Virus record (IMG/VR): IMGVR_UViG_3300021963_000071
Location: 28,175-92,174 of that record
Reading direction: 5' to 3' (one strand)
DNA length: 64,000 bases
DNA from: a virus
The notes below the pieces were generated by a model. It saw only the letters and a program-made list of their open reading frames with translations. It ran no database searches and was not told the origin of the DNA. Position 1 is the first letter of the stretch; each line of letters begins with the position of its first letter. The translations under genes and the position numbers were made by a program. Positions 43,621 through 52,773 of this stretch are shown here, piece by piece.

Positions 43621-44313
43621 TTATGGACGAATGATTCCAGTCTTTAGACCAGTCTTAACGCCAATGTCTTCAATTGACTGAGCCAATGTTTGATCATTTG
43701 ACTTATCAATGTTTATTGCATACATTGGACCGAGTTCTCTAGCAACATAAGTCATAGTTTCTTCAATGACGATGTCGTCCATTGAAGCACCAGAACCTTC
43801 GTTGAGAAGCTCTACGCCATAGATTGATCTTGCTGCAGCATTACCATATTCATTAACAAATGTAACTGTAATGTCAAATGGTGGAATTTGGTCAGCATAG
43901 TAAGGAACTTTCTTTACTACGTCCTTGGTCCAACCAAGTTCTGAACCAATTCCTGGAATACCTCTACCAGCCGAAGCTGCACCATCACCAGGAAGAGTGT
44001 TGTGAGCTCTTGTGTAATAGTGCATTGCTGATGAAGTATTGCTGTAATGCTTATCTAGCATTGTATAAAGAGCTGGGCGATCAAAGACAGTGAAAATCAG
44101 TGAGCCAGCGATGCCTCTTTTACCTCTTGAGAAGGAACGAGGATTTGGTGAACCCATTGTGTAAATGGGAGCCTTTTCTCTTGTTACAGAGAAGGTGATG
44201 CCTGAAAGTGCGCCAATTTCAACGCCACCAAAAGTGGCTACAATATCTGCACCAGAAAATGTGGTATAAGTATTAAGGTACTTATTTACCGGTAGTTGGT
44301 CTGAATCTGCCAT
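43621..44313 (-). CDS. Tail tube protein candidate
   Basis: This 230-residue protein directly follows the shorter sheath gene, the usual sheath-tube order. Motifs: FSGADIVATFGGVEIG, TFSVTREKAPIYTMGS, GKRGIAGSLIFTVFDR, PPFDITVTFVNEYGN and ASMDDIVIEETMTYVARE, consistent with the mixed beta-barrel tube fold. A strong Shine-Dalgarno (GGAGGG) lies before the ATG, and a terminator follows the gene; both fit a highly expressed major virion protein. Assignment as main tube rather than initiator rests on this context. Confidence 0.7.
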   Translation of the reverse strand: MADSDQLPVNKYLNTYTTFSGADIVATFGGVEIGALSGITFSVTREKAPIYTMGSPNPRSFSRGKRGIAGSLIFTVFDRPALYTMLDKHYSNTSSAMHYYTRAHNTLPGDGAASAGRGIPGIGSELGWTKDVVKKVPYYADQIPPFDITVTFVNEYGNAAARSIYGVELLNEGSGASMDDIVIEETMTYVARELGPMYAINIDKSNDQTLAQSIEDIGVKTGLKTGIIRP

Positions 44314-44338
44314 TGTTTATTACCCTCCAGTCGGTTAA

Positions 44339-45592
44339 TTATATGTTAATGGCTATCTGCACCTCAATTGACTTGAGTTCAAATGCAGGTGTTACAACGA
44401 GGTCTACAATCGCCTTATTTTGACTTGGGATATAAGTTACGTTAAAATCACTTTCCAAGATGGCACCTAATAGTTGCATGCCTCGTAGAGCTGAAGAGAT
44501 TGCAGTTTCCATTGAGTTTCTCATCTGGACACTGGAAGCTTCTCCAATAAACTTTTGTGTTGCTTGACGAACAAGATTTGCTGCGTCATCAACTATTCTC
44601 TTTGTTGAAAGTCTAACAAAGTCAGATGCAGACGCCGCAAAGGTTACTCCATCGCCAAAAACTGCAACCTTATTAAAGTTAAGGACAACACAGTTAACGC
44701 CCTTACCAGTCAAGGTCTCTTGCTGAGTTCTTGTTGGCGCATAACGAAGAGCCTGCACATTGTACAATGGCTTATTCGTAATTGCTGAGTATGATGAAAG
44801 TTTACTCATTGTTGCAGCAAGTGCTGCTGCGCCATTAGCATAACCGAAATTAACACCATTTGATTCGTAGTTGACTGGCTTCACTTCAGATGCAACAATA
44901 ACGACGTATGGTCCAACTTCTTTCATTGTTGAATCTTCTTTTGAAGCAAGTGCGCTAAGACCAAGGTGAGTATTAGCTTGAGCTGGAGTCATTGACTCAT
45001 TGCTTCCATCATCATATGGAGCAACACCAAGAACTGCAACACATGGATGTGTATTAGTTGCAATATCTTTTACTTTTACGCCGATCTTATATGCCCAGCT
45101 ATTAGCAACTGTTGAAGAGTTATTGGCAAAGAAGCCAATTGCATTGGTGTTTGGAGTTGCTGTTCCATTCCAGTCTGTTGAATTTCCACCTCTGCCCCAA
45201 GGAACAATAACATCTGGAAGGACTGACTCTGCAGCTGCGAAAGCTGCGTCTAGTAGCTCTGCAGCTGTGCCACCAAATGATGAACTGGTAATAGTTCCAG
45301 CTGAATCACTGAATACAGTATCTGAAGGAAGTGGCACAAGGAATACTCTTTGTGCTCCTGCTGATACTAATTCTAGAAAAGCCTTATGAAGGTCAGAACC
45401 ATCACCGAAAACGTCAATAACGTCTTTTTCAGTTGTAGCCTGAACTACGTCAAGGTCTTGTACGCTAGATGCGGAAGTTGCGCCAGATGATCTTTTGGCT
45501 ATAGCCACAATCTTTGGACCAACAGGTGCATCTTGACGAGAAATGCTGTAAAAGCGATCTCTAATTAGGGTTGTTACGCCAGGTATAGCCAT
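44339..45592 (-). CDS. Tail sheath protein (shorter copy)
   Basis: I place the start at ATG 45592 (MAIPGVTTLIRDRFYSIS, 417 aa), because a GGAGG ribosome site lies about 12 bases upstream. An upstream TTG-type extension to 45649 would have to translate that ribosome site, including CGG. The protein shows the sheath layout: an N-terminal IVAIAKRSSG-type domain, KDVIDVFGDGSDLHKAFLEL, GAQRVFLVPLPSD, and a C-terminal domain with RIVDDAANLVRQATQKFIGE and VDLVVTPAFELKSIEVQIAI, which resembles the last strand and tail of sheath proteins. One Ala-Thr-Pro (TATPNTN) lies in a loop. Confidence 0.75.
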   Translation of the reverse strand: MAIPGVTTLIRDRFYSISRQDAPVGPKIVAIAKRSSGATSASSVQDLDVVQATTEKDVIDVFGDGSDLHKAFLELVSAGAQRVFLVPLPSDTVFSDSAGTITSSSFGGTAAELLDAAFAAAESVLPDVIVPWGRGGNSTDWNGTATPNTNAIGFFANNSSTVANSWAYKIGVKVKDIATNTHPCVAVLGVAPYDDGSNESMTPAQANTHLGLSALASKEDSTMKEVGPYVVIVASEVKPVNYESNGVNFGYANGAAALAATMSKLSSYSAITNKPLYNVQALRYAPTRTQQETLTGKGVNCVVLNFNKVAVFGDGVTFAASASDFVRLSTKRIVDDAANLVRQATQKFIGEASSVQMRNSMETAISSALRGMQLLGAILESDFNVTYIPSQNKAIVDLVVTPAFELKSIEVQIAINI

Positions 45593-45707
45593 CTTATTTT
45601 TGAACCTCCGACTAAGCGTTTGTTGGTTTATCTCATGTAATAGTAACAAGTAACTTATAAAAATAACTTACACAAATGATCATAGTATCTATTTTATATA
45701 ATTAAAG
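45593..45707 (-). promoter_or_regulatory. AT-rich leader before the shorter sheath gene
   Basis: This 115-base gap is one of the longest between genes in the structural region. On the minus strand it holds TATATAAAATAGATACT and an ATGATCA sequence that also appears in the leader before the tail chaperones (both about 3-9 bases after a TA-rich -10-like element). No good -35 is visible. I regard it as a possible weak or factor-dependent promoter plus untranslated leader. Confidence 0.3.
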
Positions 45708-46547
45708 TTATATATTTGGAGTAGCTGTCTGTTCTAGGTCAACTATATTTAACTCATAGTTATCATAATTAGGAGTAGCAGGAATTAAGATTTCTGGCTC
45801 AACTGACATATATGTTCTAAGATCAAGGGCAATTTGATCAATTGTATTAATTTCTGCCCCGAAAAGCTTTTCAGTCGTTAACATATATGTAACAGTTCTC
45901 TTATGAACGTCATTTGACTGCCTATTGACCTCTGAGTCTGAAAGCCTTCTAGAATAAACTAATTCTGAGGCGCCTATTCTTTTAAAGACTGGGGTATATT
46001 CCATCATAAAATCTTCAAAGGCCTCAATTAAAGATTCAACTAAGTACGCACTATCGTGGTCATCTGTAATAGAATTTTCATTATTTCCCATCATCTTTGT
46101 GACTGGGGCTATGGCATTAAAGGCTACGATATTTTGAAACCTCTGGCCATATATTGTTATCTTATCCTTAGGGTAAGTAAACCTCATTTTAGGCTTTGGT
46201 TCAACAGTGTGAGTTTTTCTTAATTCTAAAGAATAAGTTATTATTGCTTCAGTTGGTCTCCAGCCACCAATTGTTTCTCCGGTTACTGGATCTAAGAAAT
46301 CTGGATCATACCAAGTAAAGGCATTATCGCCGCTTGAAGAAGGCTTAATTGGATACTTTGGAAATGATTGTTCCCATAAAGCTTTTACTGCTGCAACAAA
46401 TTCGAGATAAGTTAAATTGCCTTCTGCTTGTAATGGTTCTCCAAATTTTAACTTACTAAATACTGGCTCTATACCAAACTCTGGCATTCCCCTTTTCCAC
46501 TGCCATTGATTTCCACCGTTTTGAATTTCTCTATTTACATTAAACAT
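45708..46547 (-). CDS. Structural protein between two sheath genes
   Basis: This 279-residue protein (MFNVNREIQNGGNQWQWKRG) has a conserved-looking central part (KTHTVEPKPKMRFTYPKDKI, then QRFQNIVAFNAIAP). Its C-terminus carries two Thr-Pro tripeptides (IPATPNYD, TATPNI). I do not recognise a family. Its place among neck and sheath genes suggests a tail terminator or sheath-associated protein. One base separates it from the longer sheath gene. Confidence 0.6.
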   Translation of the reverse strand: MFNVNREIQNGGNQWQWKRGMPEFGIEPVFSKLKFGEPLQAEGNLTYLEFVAAVKALWEQSFPKYPIKPSSSGDNAFTWYDPDFLDPVTGETIGGWRPTEAIITYSLELRKTHTVEPKPKMRFTYPKDKITIYGQRFQNIVAFNAIAPVTKMMGNNENSITDDHDSAYLVESLIEAFEDFMMEYTPVFKRIGASELVYSRRLSDSEVNRQSNDVHKRTVTYMLTTEKLFGAEINTIDQIALDLRTYMSVEPEILIPATPNYDNYELNIVDLEQTATPNI

Positions 46548-46548
46548 T

Positions 46549-48147
46549 TTATGCTCCTGGTCCTGCTGCCAAAGAAAGATTTACCGTTTTAAGACCAAGA
46601 GATGAAACCATGTTTATATAAAGGTAAATTACCCCTTTATCTGTTTCTGAAACTTTTGCTTTAAAGTCATAGTCAACAATAGTCTTTGAACCCTTTAGAT
46701 ATTCAAGTAATGCTCTTACATTTGACACAACTTTATCGTAACCAAATTTTCCAATAGCATCATATCCATAACCCTTTACTTCTGATGCCAATAAAGAAAC
46801 CAATCTCATTTGAGGCGTTTTAGAAAAAACAGAATTTTTATTAGCTAAAGTATAATCATTAGTAACATATACCTCAAAAGGATTTCCTCTTCTTGCCTTA
46901 TTTCCTCTATATACTGCATTAACCCCAAGAGTATCCAGCCTATTTGTTTCAGATGTAGTTAGATTGTCTCCAAGAAGTGACATAGCTCCTGGAAGTCTTT
47001 TTCTAATTAAAGACATGCTCATTGGACTTGAAACTAATAGTCCTGCATATGCAGCCGCTACAGACGAAACATAAGTCAGCTGCTGTACTGTATGAGAGAA
47101 TGTTGCCTCTCCATAAATTGGTATAACATATCTGCCCTTATCTGAAGATACATTATTTGTTCCTGCAGAGTAAGTAGTATATTTATCTTTCAGATTTACA
47201 TTAGCTTCCATCAAGTCAATATCATCAGAACTTACACCTTCTGATCTAGTGCCAATAATTCCCATTTGCACATAGCCAGTATAATCATGGAAGTCTCTAC
47301 AGTGATTAACTAACTGTGTAAGAAAATCAACAGAATTAGTCCTAATAAAACTTGTTTCCAACGGAACTATAACATCTATATAATCTAATTCTTTAATAAC
47401 TGAATATGTTGTTTGCAATCTATCATAATATCTTTGATAAAATGTTATTGCAGTAGGCGTGGGATAGTATGCGCCCAAGTAATCGTATGGAGTATTTCTA
47501 TCAGAAAAATTATCTACATATTCAGACATTGGAGCAGCAGCACATATGAAGATATCTCTTGCACCTGCCGTGTAGGCATCAAATACGCCCCTTAAAAGGG
47601 GGCTTGTTATATCTGCCCCCAGTAAATCAACCGCTGTTTGCATTGATTTAATTTTTATTGGATTGTTTAGCTTAAGATTATCTGCATGACCTATCAATAA
47701 AATAGAATTAGTATTTGATTGATTAATGTCTTCATATGAAGGCCTATAGGTTATGGTGCTTGACCTATTTCCAAGTGGAACTGTAGGTAGTGGTTCATAT
47801 GCGTCTTCTTTTACTTCAAATCTAGACTCGATAACTAAATCAACTGAATCTTTAACTGTTTTTGCTACTACCGTATAAATTCCTGGAAATATATTTTCTG
47901 GAACTGTATAGTGAAATGTAAATTCTTTACTAACGTGTTTTGTAATATACTTTGAAATATCTGGAGTTGCACTATTATATAAATATGAAACTGGAGTAGT
48001 AACGATAGCTCCAGCCAATGTTTCAGCTCTTAATACAGAAACAACAACATCTTGAGGAATTGGTTCCGCAGTTGGGTCATAATTTTCTCCATCTGCAACA
48101 AAGATCAACCTAAACTTAATTTGTTGATTCTTTTTAACTATTAACAT
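46549..48147 (-). CDS. Tail sheath protein (longer copy)
   Basis: I choose the ATG at 48147 (MLIVKKNQQIKFRLIF, 532 aa) over a TTG ten codons upstream that lies in the preceding gene. The first ~120 residues form an extra beta domain (Ig-like: FHYTVPENIFPGIYTVVAK). From about 130 comes the sheath core: NSILLIGHADNLKLNNPIKI, LLGADITSPLLRGVFDAYTA, GARDIFICAAAP, DVIVPLETSF, and a C-terminal GVIYLYINMVSSLGLKTVNL. The sheath contracts around the tube to drive injection. Having two different sheath proteins suggests a mixed sheath or a decoration variant. Confidence 0.72.
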   Translation of the reverse strand: MLIVKKNQQIKFRLIFVADGENYDPTAEPIPQDVVVSVLRAETLAGAIVTTPVSYLYNSATPDISKYITKHVSKEFTFHYTVPENIFPGIYTVVAKTVKDSVDLVIESRFEVKEDAYEPLPTVPLGNRSSTITYRPSYEDINQSNTNSILLIGHADNLKLNNPIKIKSMQTAVDLLGADITSPLLRGVFDAYTAGARDIFICAAAPMSEYVDNFSDRNTPYDYLGAYYPTPTAITFYQRYYDRLQTTYSVIKELDYIDVIVPLETSFIRTNSVDFLTQLVNHCRDFHDYTGYVQMGIIGTRSEGVSSDDIDLMEANVNLKDKYTTYSAGTNNVSSDKGRYVIPIYGEATFSHTVQQLTYVSSVAAAYAGLLVSSPMSMSLIRKRLPGAMSLLGDNLTTSETNRLDTLGVNAVYRGNKARRGNPFEVYVTNDYTLANKNSVFSKTPQMRLVSLLASEVKGYGYDAIGKFGYDKVVSNVRALLEYLKGSKTIVDYDFKAKVSETDKGVIYLYINMVSSLGLKTVNLSLAAGPGA

Positions 48148-48148
48148 T

Positions 48149-48523
48149 TTAAACCTGTTTTTCCTTACTTGCTCCAACGGTCCAAAAGCTTATTCTTCCC
48201 ATTCTTCCCCTGTTGGGAGAGGCTGTATCTATAACGTAAATGGTTTGTTTGCTGTGTGCATTTGGGAGCGTTTCATAAATCCTATCACCTTCTTGAGGAT
48301 TTATGTTTGATTCAAAATAATAAACAACCTCAGAATTTATTTCGATACCCTCTTGTTGCTCTTGTTTTGCTTGAGTATTAATTCTTCCATTTTGGAAAAC
48401 GCTTCTTGTAGTCACTCTTTCTAATTGATTAGAGTAGTTTCCGTTTGCCATTTTTCTTTGTATATAAACATCATAGCCCCAATCCCTGAGAAGTTTTTGA
48501 AATGATTTCTCAAGATTAATCAT
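48149..48523 (-). CDS. Neck/head-tail joining protein
   Basis: This 124-residue protein (MINLEKSFQKLLRDWGYDVY) has the size and pattern of head-closure or neck proteins: an N-terminal helix (FQKLLRDWGYDVYIQRK), a central barrel-like part ending in NPQEGDRIYET, and a final strand (RISFWTVGAS). It overlaps the end of the upstream connector-type gene by eight bases and abuts the sheath start. Family not firmly identified; role inferred from length and location. Confidence 0.55.
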   Translation of the reverse strand: MINLEKSFQKLLRDWGYDVYIQRKMANGNYSNQLERVTTRSVFQNGRINTQAKQEQQEGIEINSEVVYYFESNINPQEGDRIYETLPNAHSKQTIYVIDTASPNRGRMGRISFWTVGASKEKQV

Positions 48524-49412
48524 AGCTTCTTAAACCTCTCTTGGGCATTGGATCATCATCGATGGTTACTCTTTCTCCTGGGCCATAAAGATCTCTATCT
48601 CCAAGATAAATTGTTTTACCAGTTTGTGGATCGTAGTTTTTCATTCTTTCTATATTGGAAGTTGGGATACCCTTTGGCTGGAAGCCCTTTGGTCCCACTT
48701 TTCCAGTCAACATTTCTTTTCTTAATGCAGCAGCTATCTGGCACCAAGTGGTAGCATTACCTCTTGTAATTTGGCTTCTTGGAAGAGACCTTGAAGATAT
48801 ACTGAGGTCTCCGAGTGAAATTGATACATCATCATCTCCACCGTAGCTGTATGTCCTACTTAATTCACAAGCTGTTGCTGCCTTAATATACTCTAAAGTA
48901 GTAAAGTTAAGGTCTGCACCAGTAATATCATCATTGTAGGAATAAAGTTGTTTTACTTCTAGAGAATAAAAATGAACTATCTCACCTATTTCCATCAAAG
49001 AAGCCTCTGGAAAATAGGATTGTAATTCTTCTGGATTCAAATATAGCGGATCAACATCTGGCGCAAAAGTTATTATTTCTTCATGACCCAAAGTAATAAC
49101 TGGTTTATATTCGTCAGTGGGGGTACTTACGTAGAGTTGCTGATTGACAGTTATGTAGGTTGTGTCTGGCATTGTGCCAATGAATGTAACTCTATACTCT
49201 CCAGCCTCAGAAGGCGTATAGTCATAATAGTATTGGGATGCAGTTAAAGAAGTTGCCGTAGTATTAATTATTTGTACATTATCTGAATCATAAACTCTTA
49301 CTGCGACTAGAGTTGGACTAACGTCGACTTGCTCCCCTGTGGAACTGTCTATGTCAACAAATCTAACTTTAATTCTTACTGTATCATTTACAAGTACGTT
49401 ACCAACTGTCAT
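48516..49412 (-). CDS. Ig-domain plus head-tail-connector-like protein
   Basis: In this 298-residue protein the first ~110 residues form an Ig-like beta domain (SPTLVAVRVYDSDN, SEAGEYRVTFIGTMPD). It is followed by a helical domain (PEELQSYFPEASLMEIGEIV; FTTLEYIKAATACELSRTYS) that looks like adaptor/connector proteins placed at the portal. The C-terminus is Gly/Pro/Arg-rich. The architecture suggests a neck protein decorated with an Ig domain. Confidence 0.55.
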   Translation of the reverse strand: MTVGNVLVNDTVRIKVRFVDIDSSTGEQVDVSPTLVAVRVYDSDNVQIINTTATSLTASQYYYDYTPSEAGEYRVTFIGTMPDTTYITVNQQLYVSTPTDEYKPVITLGHEEIITFAPDVDPLYLNPEELQSYFPEASLMEIGEIVHFYSLEVKQLYSYNDDITGADLNFTTLEYIKAATACELSRTYSYGGDDDVSISLGDLSISSRSLPRSQITRGNATTWCQIAAALRKEMLTGKVGPKGFQPKGIPTSNIERMKNYDPQTGKTIYLGDRDLYGPGERVTIDDDPMPKRGLRSYD

Positions 49413-49476
49413 TGAGGCTCCAAATTAAAATAAAACTATAAGTTATAGTAGCGTTTTTTAACACTATCTCAAAGAC

Positions 49477-49854
49477 TTATATAGTCTCCATTGAGATCTC
49501 TCCAGATGCAGATTTAGCGTAACCTACTTCAGCTGCGACCAAAGCCCCTGCCTGCTCAGCTGTTGTCTCCAAAGTTAAGATCTCCCCAGATATAGAGTTA
49601 ATATATATTATTTCTGCCGCAACAAGTGCTTGTGCTTGCTCAACTGTAGCCTCTATAGTTAGAACTCCCGTAGGAGCAAAATCATAGGTAACAAAACCTA
49701 TTGTTGTAGCGTTGGAAAAATCCGGCTCTGTTAATATAACTACTGTTATATTCCCAAGAACAATTGTGTCTAATATGCTAGGAACATTTATGTTGACAGT
49801 TCCCGTATAAGTTATGTTTGCTTGATTATAAGATAAAAGATCATTATACAGCAT
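49477..49854 (-). CDS. Small repeat-containing protein
   Basis: This 125-residue protein has no recognised family. The second half holds two imperfect repeats of about 30 residues, centred on TVEQAQALVAAEIIYINS and TAEQAGALVAAEVGYAKS, each followed by ISGEI or ASGEI. The N-terminus is strand-rich (INVPSILDTIVLGNITVVIL). It lies between the connector gene and the oxygenase block with a leader of about 60 bases. Possibly a capsid or neck decoration. Confidence 0.55.
   Translation of the reverse strand: MLYNDLLSYNQANITYTGTVNINVPSILDTIVLGNITVVILTEPDFSNATTIGFVTYDFAPTGVLTIEATVEQAQALVAAEIIYINSISGEILTLETTAEQAGALVAAEVGYAKSASGEISMETI
49500..49680 (-). repeat. Two tandem ~30-residue protein repeats
   Basis: The coding repeats share the pattern (V/A)EQA(Q/G)ALVAAE(I/V)xYxxSxSGEI and lie back to back at the end of the small protein. 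Their DNA is also recognisably similar, which points to an internal duplication. Confidence 0.6.
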
Positions 49855-49913
49855 TAAAGTAAGCCCTTAAATTAGTAATTTACATTAATAGTACAGGGTA
49901 GTTCTTTTTGCAC

Positions 49914-50834
49914 TCACTCATAGTTAACATATTCTTTTCTATTATAGGAAGAAGGGTCTATTCCATATATATCGGTAACTAATCCTGAACAATATTTTTT
50001 AATTTTTCTTGTTTGATCAAGATTGTCTAAATATACATCTTCTCCATTTTCATAAAATAAACCTATTAAATTATGATCTTCAGATCTTTTTTTAGCTATT
50101 TCATACCATTTATCTTTTCCATATTCTTTTTCTCCATCTATCCACTTTTGTGTTGGACCTGCGGTATGACGTAAGTAGTTTCTTATTAATAATTTTTTAT
50201 TTTTTTTAACCATATTAACTGCATGAAAATATGGTTCTTTTCCAGGAAATAGTGGAGAGCCAGATGGAAACACTATGATATCTCCTGCTTTAGGCTTATA
50301 AAAAATTAAATCGTCTTTTATTGAAAATACAATTTCTCCCCCCTCATAGTCATCATTTAGATAAGTTGTACATGTCAATAAAAATTTTTCTCCAGGCCAG
50401 TACCATTCTCCAATAGCGTAGTCAGTATGGAATTGCATTGTTTTTCTCTCCCCAGTATCAACATCTGGGTCATACCTAGCAAAATTAGGGCTATCTATAT
50501 AGCTATTTTCTGGAACAGATATATTATATTTTGTAATATAATTTGTAATTGCTGCTATATTTACTTGAGTTACCCTATCAACCAAACCCATTTCCTGAAT
50601 GTGCCAATCAATATTGAAATTTGATTCATAAAAGCTTGCAAGAGAAGACCAGGTATTTACGTGGGAATATTTTCCAAATATAAACCAATCTTTCCATTCG
50701 CCCAGCATTCCATTTGTACTATGGAACTCTGAGTCACGCATAGCTTTTGCTAAAATTTCAGTGTCGGGAAGCAGTCTGTTGTATACATGTATATATGGAT
50801 ATATCTCTTCATAAGATAGATCATAGATCATCAC
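49914..50834 (-). CDS. 2-oxoglutarate/Fe(II) oxygenase, prolyl-4-hydroxylase type
   Basis: This 306-residue protein has the iron-binding triad H136, D138 (MQFHTDYA) and H204 (PYFHAVNM), and R218 (LLIRNYL) in the place of the 2-oxoglutarate-binding residue. Between them are [15 protein letters not shown] and [14 protein letters not shown], the standard strands of the prolyl-4-hydroxylase-like subgroup. Enzymes of this kind hydroxylate prolines or small molecules. The start overlaps the end of the next oxygenase gene (ATGA-type overlap), so they are cotranslated. The triad is intact, so it should be active; the substrate is unknown. Confidence 0.85.
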   Translation of the reverse strand: MMIYDLSYEEIYPYIHVYNRLLPDTEILAKAMRDSEFHSTNGMLGEWKDWFIFGKYSHVNTWSSLASFYESNFNIDWHIQEMGLVDRVTQVNIAAITNYITKYNISVPENSYIDSPNFARYDPDVDTGERKTMQFHTDYAIGEWYWPGEKFLLTCTTYLNDDYEGGEIVFSIKDDLIFYKPKAGDIIVFPSGSPLFPGKEPYFHAVNMVKKNKKLLIRNYLRHTAGPTQKWIDGEKEYGKDKWYEIAKKRSEDHNLIGLFYENGEDVYLDNLDQTRKIKKYCSGLVTDIYGIDPSSYNRKEYVNYE

Positions 50835-51360
50835 GTTCTCCTAATTGGTAAAATGTTGTATATGAATATTTTACACCAGAAATAATTGGTTTTGTTTCAT
50901 GATAAACGCTAGAATCAAAAAAAACACACATCCCTGCTTTTGGTTTTATTATTGTGTATGGATTTTTTGAATAAATATTTTCAAAAAAACATATTTCTCC
51001 ACCATCATAATCATCATTTAAATAAAAAACAGAAGCTAAATCCACTTTTAATTTGTTATTTTGCATGACGTAAGGATCTGACGGTTCCCAATCTCTATGT
51101 CTTCCTATAAATTTTCCTTCAGTATATCTTACTATTGATGTTCCTGAATTGGATAATATTTTTTTTCTATAAAAAAAATTTATTTTATCATTTATTTCTT
51201 CAACTATTTTATCAAAGTTACCAAATGTTTCTTTTACTTGATAACTTTCAAGAGAATCATTATTTGGAGCTTTTTGAAAAACTTTATTTGATATCGAATC
51301 TACAATTTCTTCCATTATTTTTTTATCAATAATATTTTCAAATATCAATGTTGGAAACAT
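50821..51360 (-). CDS. 2-oxoglutarate/Fe(II) oxygenase, short prolyl-4-hydroxylase type
   Basis: This 179-residue protein is close to the minimum size for the fold. Iron ligands are H88, D90 (GRHRDWEP) and H154 (VYHETKPI), and K164 (SGVKYSYT) fills the 2-oxoglutarate position, as Lys does in classical prolyl-4-hydroxylases. Core strands: [15 protein letters not shown] and [15 protein letters not shown]. It lies between the methyltransferase-like gene and the 306-residue oxygenase with overlapping ends. Confidence 0.85.
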   Translation of the reverse strand: MFPTLIFENIIDKKIMEEIVDSISNKVFQKAPNNDSLESYQVKETFGNFDKIVEEINDKINFFYRKKILSNSGTSIVRYTEGKFIGRHRDWEPSDPYVMQNNKLKVDLASVFYLNDDYDGGEICFFENIYSKNPYTIIKPKAGMCVFFDSSVYHETKPIISGVKYSYTTFYQLGERDDL

Positions 51361-51361
51361 T

Positions 51362-51943
51362 TTATAGCGTCTCCCATCTTAAATATTTTCTAAAATCATT
51401 TATTGGAAATACATTTGGATCAACCCACCAGTCCTCGTGTTTTTCCCTTACAACTAGAGCATATCCTAAACTGTCCAATATTTCTCTTTGAGCATCTCTC
51501 ATAGCAGAGTTTCTAAAGTACATATTTGCATCGTGTTCAAAAGTGATAATGGAAAATCTATATTGTGTTAAAGGAATAGATATTAATCCAAGTAGACTCA
51601 AATAATGGTTTCCAAATGGCCTTCCGTCATGCTGATAACCTGCATCTATGTCGACCTGAAGATAATCAATTTGTTTTGGAAAATTATTTTCTTTAAAATA
51701 AGAAATGTAATTAAACTCTAAGGCATCACCGAAACAAGGATTTTTCCTATTTGCTTTAAATTCACTTCTTCTATCTTCTTCAATTTCAAATGAAATACCA
51801 TTCCAACCAAAATCACTTTCCAAATAAAAGGTATTGCTACCCAAAGTAGAATGAAAGCCTCCCAATTCTACATAATATCCATTTTTTTTACCATTAAAAA
51901 TGTCTACAACAAATTTTTCTTGAGAAGAATTTCCCCTGTACAT
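51362..51943 (-). CDS. FkbM-like methyltransferase
   Basis: This 193-residue protein resembles the FkbM SAM-dependent methyltransferase family: GYYVELGGFHSTLGSNTFYL is the SAM-binding motif I, WNGISFEIEED the acidic post-II loop, and YLQVDIDAG the motif around the active site. FkbM proteins usually O-methylate sugars or polyketides. In this block, with a glycosyltransferase and many hydroxylases, sugar O-methylation on a glycan is a reasonable guess. The protein lacks long extensions and is bounded by oxygenase genes on both sides. Confidence 0.7.
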   Translation of the reverse strand: MYRGNSSQEKFVVDIFNGKKNGYYVELGGFHSTLGSNTFYLESDFGWNGISFEIEEDRRSEFKANRKNPCFGDALEFNYISYFKENNFPKQIDYLQVDIDAGYQHDGRPFGNHYLSLLGLISIPLTQYRFSIITFEHDANMYFRNSAMRDAQREILDSLGYALVVREKHEDWWVDPNVFPINDFRKYLRWETL

Positions 51944-51958
51944 ATAAATATCTCAATC

Positions 51959-52765
51959 CTACAATGTATATTGTTTATTTGTTCTTTTTTTATCAACATC
52001 TTTGATTAAGTCTGGCATCCAAAATTTATGTGGATTTTCTTGCCCAACTTTTTCTTCTTGTTCAAAAGATGTTCCATAACAAGCTATGCTTAAGAATGCA
52101 TATCTTTGACCGCTAATTACTGGATACACCTCATGTCTACCCACATATGAAGATGGATATATTGCAACACTGCCACTTTTTGGCTTATAAATATAAGGAA
52201 CATTAGGAAAATGAATTTCTCCACCTGAGTAGGTATAGTCATTCATTTCTTTTTGACTAGCTACACAATCATTAAGGTAAAGATTAATGCTCGAACTATT
52301 ATGCATTGATACTTGATTGCCGGTTTCCTTTCCCCATTCGTAGGGGACTTGATCGTCGCAATGCGGACCTATTCTTTGACCATCTTCATATCCAGCTATA
52401 TGACCAGTAGGTCTCCACCAAGATGTAGTCGCTGCATCAGGAAAATAACAGCAGTATTCAACCAATGCTTGATAAATAGCTTCCTCTAAACTATCAATAA
52501 AATCAATGTATTTTTTAGGAACTTCTACATGTAGACTTTTTCCTTTTGTATCCAAAAATCTTTGTGGAGCTTGCTGAACATCTTCTAATTTAAATTTAAA
52601 ACCAGTTTTATTTACCGCATACTTTTCTCCATCCTCTTCATAATAAGTAAAGGTATCTTCCTGATTAGTGCGAAGCCAATTGATATACTCAAATAAAAAT
52701 TGCTGATCTATATCAATTACATTTTTACAGATAACAACACCCATTCCAATATGTTCTGATTCCAT
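51959..52765 (-). CDS. 2-oxoglutarate/Fe(II) oxygenase, tandem paralogue 4
   Basis: This 268-residue protein has iron ligands H135, D137 (GPHCDDQV) and H211 (GRHEVYPV), and R221 for 2-oxoglutarate. It shares with the next three genes upstream the pattern WWR/K-xx-GHIxxY before the HxD and an N-terminal NxxGxxxxxEDV motif (here VNKTGFKFKLEDV). The core has NLYLNDCV, YSGGEIHF and YKPKSGSVAIYPSSY. It is the last of four tandem homologues, which indicates local gene duplication. Substrate unknown. Confidence 0.87.
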   Translation of the reverse strand: MESEHIGMGVVICKNVIDIDQQFLFEYINWLRTNQEDTFTYYEEDGEKYAVNKTGFKFKLEDVQQAPQRFLDTKGKSLHVEVPKKYIDFIDSLEEAIYQALVEYCCYFPDAATTSWWRPTGHIAGYEDGQRIGPHCDDQVPYEWGKETGNQVSMHNSSSINLYLNDCVASQKEMNDYTYSGGEIHFPNVPYIYKPKSGSVAIYPSSYVGRHEVYPVISGQRYAFLSIACYGTSFEQEEKVGQENPHKFWMPDLIKDVDKKRTNKQYTL

Positions 52766-52773
52766 TTTTATCC

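Noticed and set aside
43878-44093. Plus-strand frame in the tube gene
   Set aside because: It is antisense to a clearly conserved gene and has no ribosome site.
45593-45649. An N-terminal extension of the shorter sheath protein reading through CGG AGG
   Set aside because: A GGAGG ribosome site lies inside the extension at the right distance from ATG 45592, so CGG there is untranslated leader. The context AGT CGG AGG also lacks the preceding A of the shift motif.
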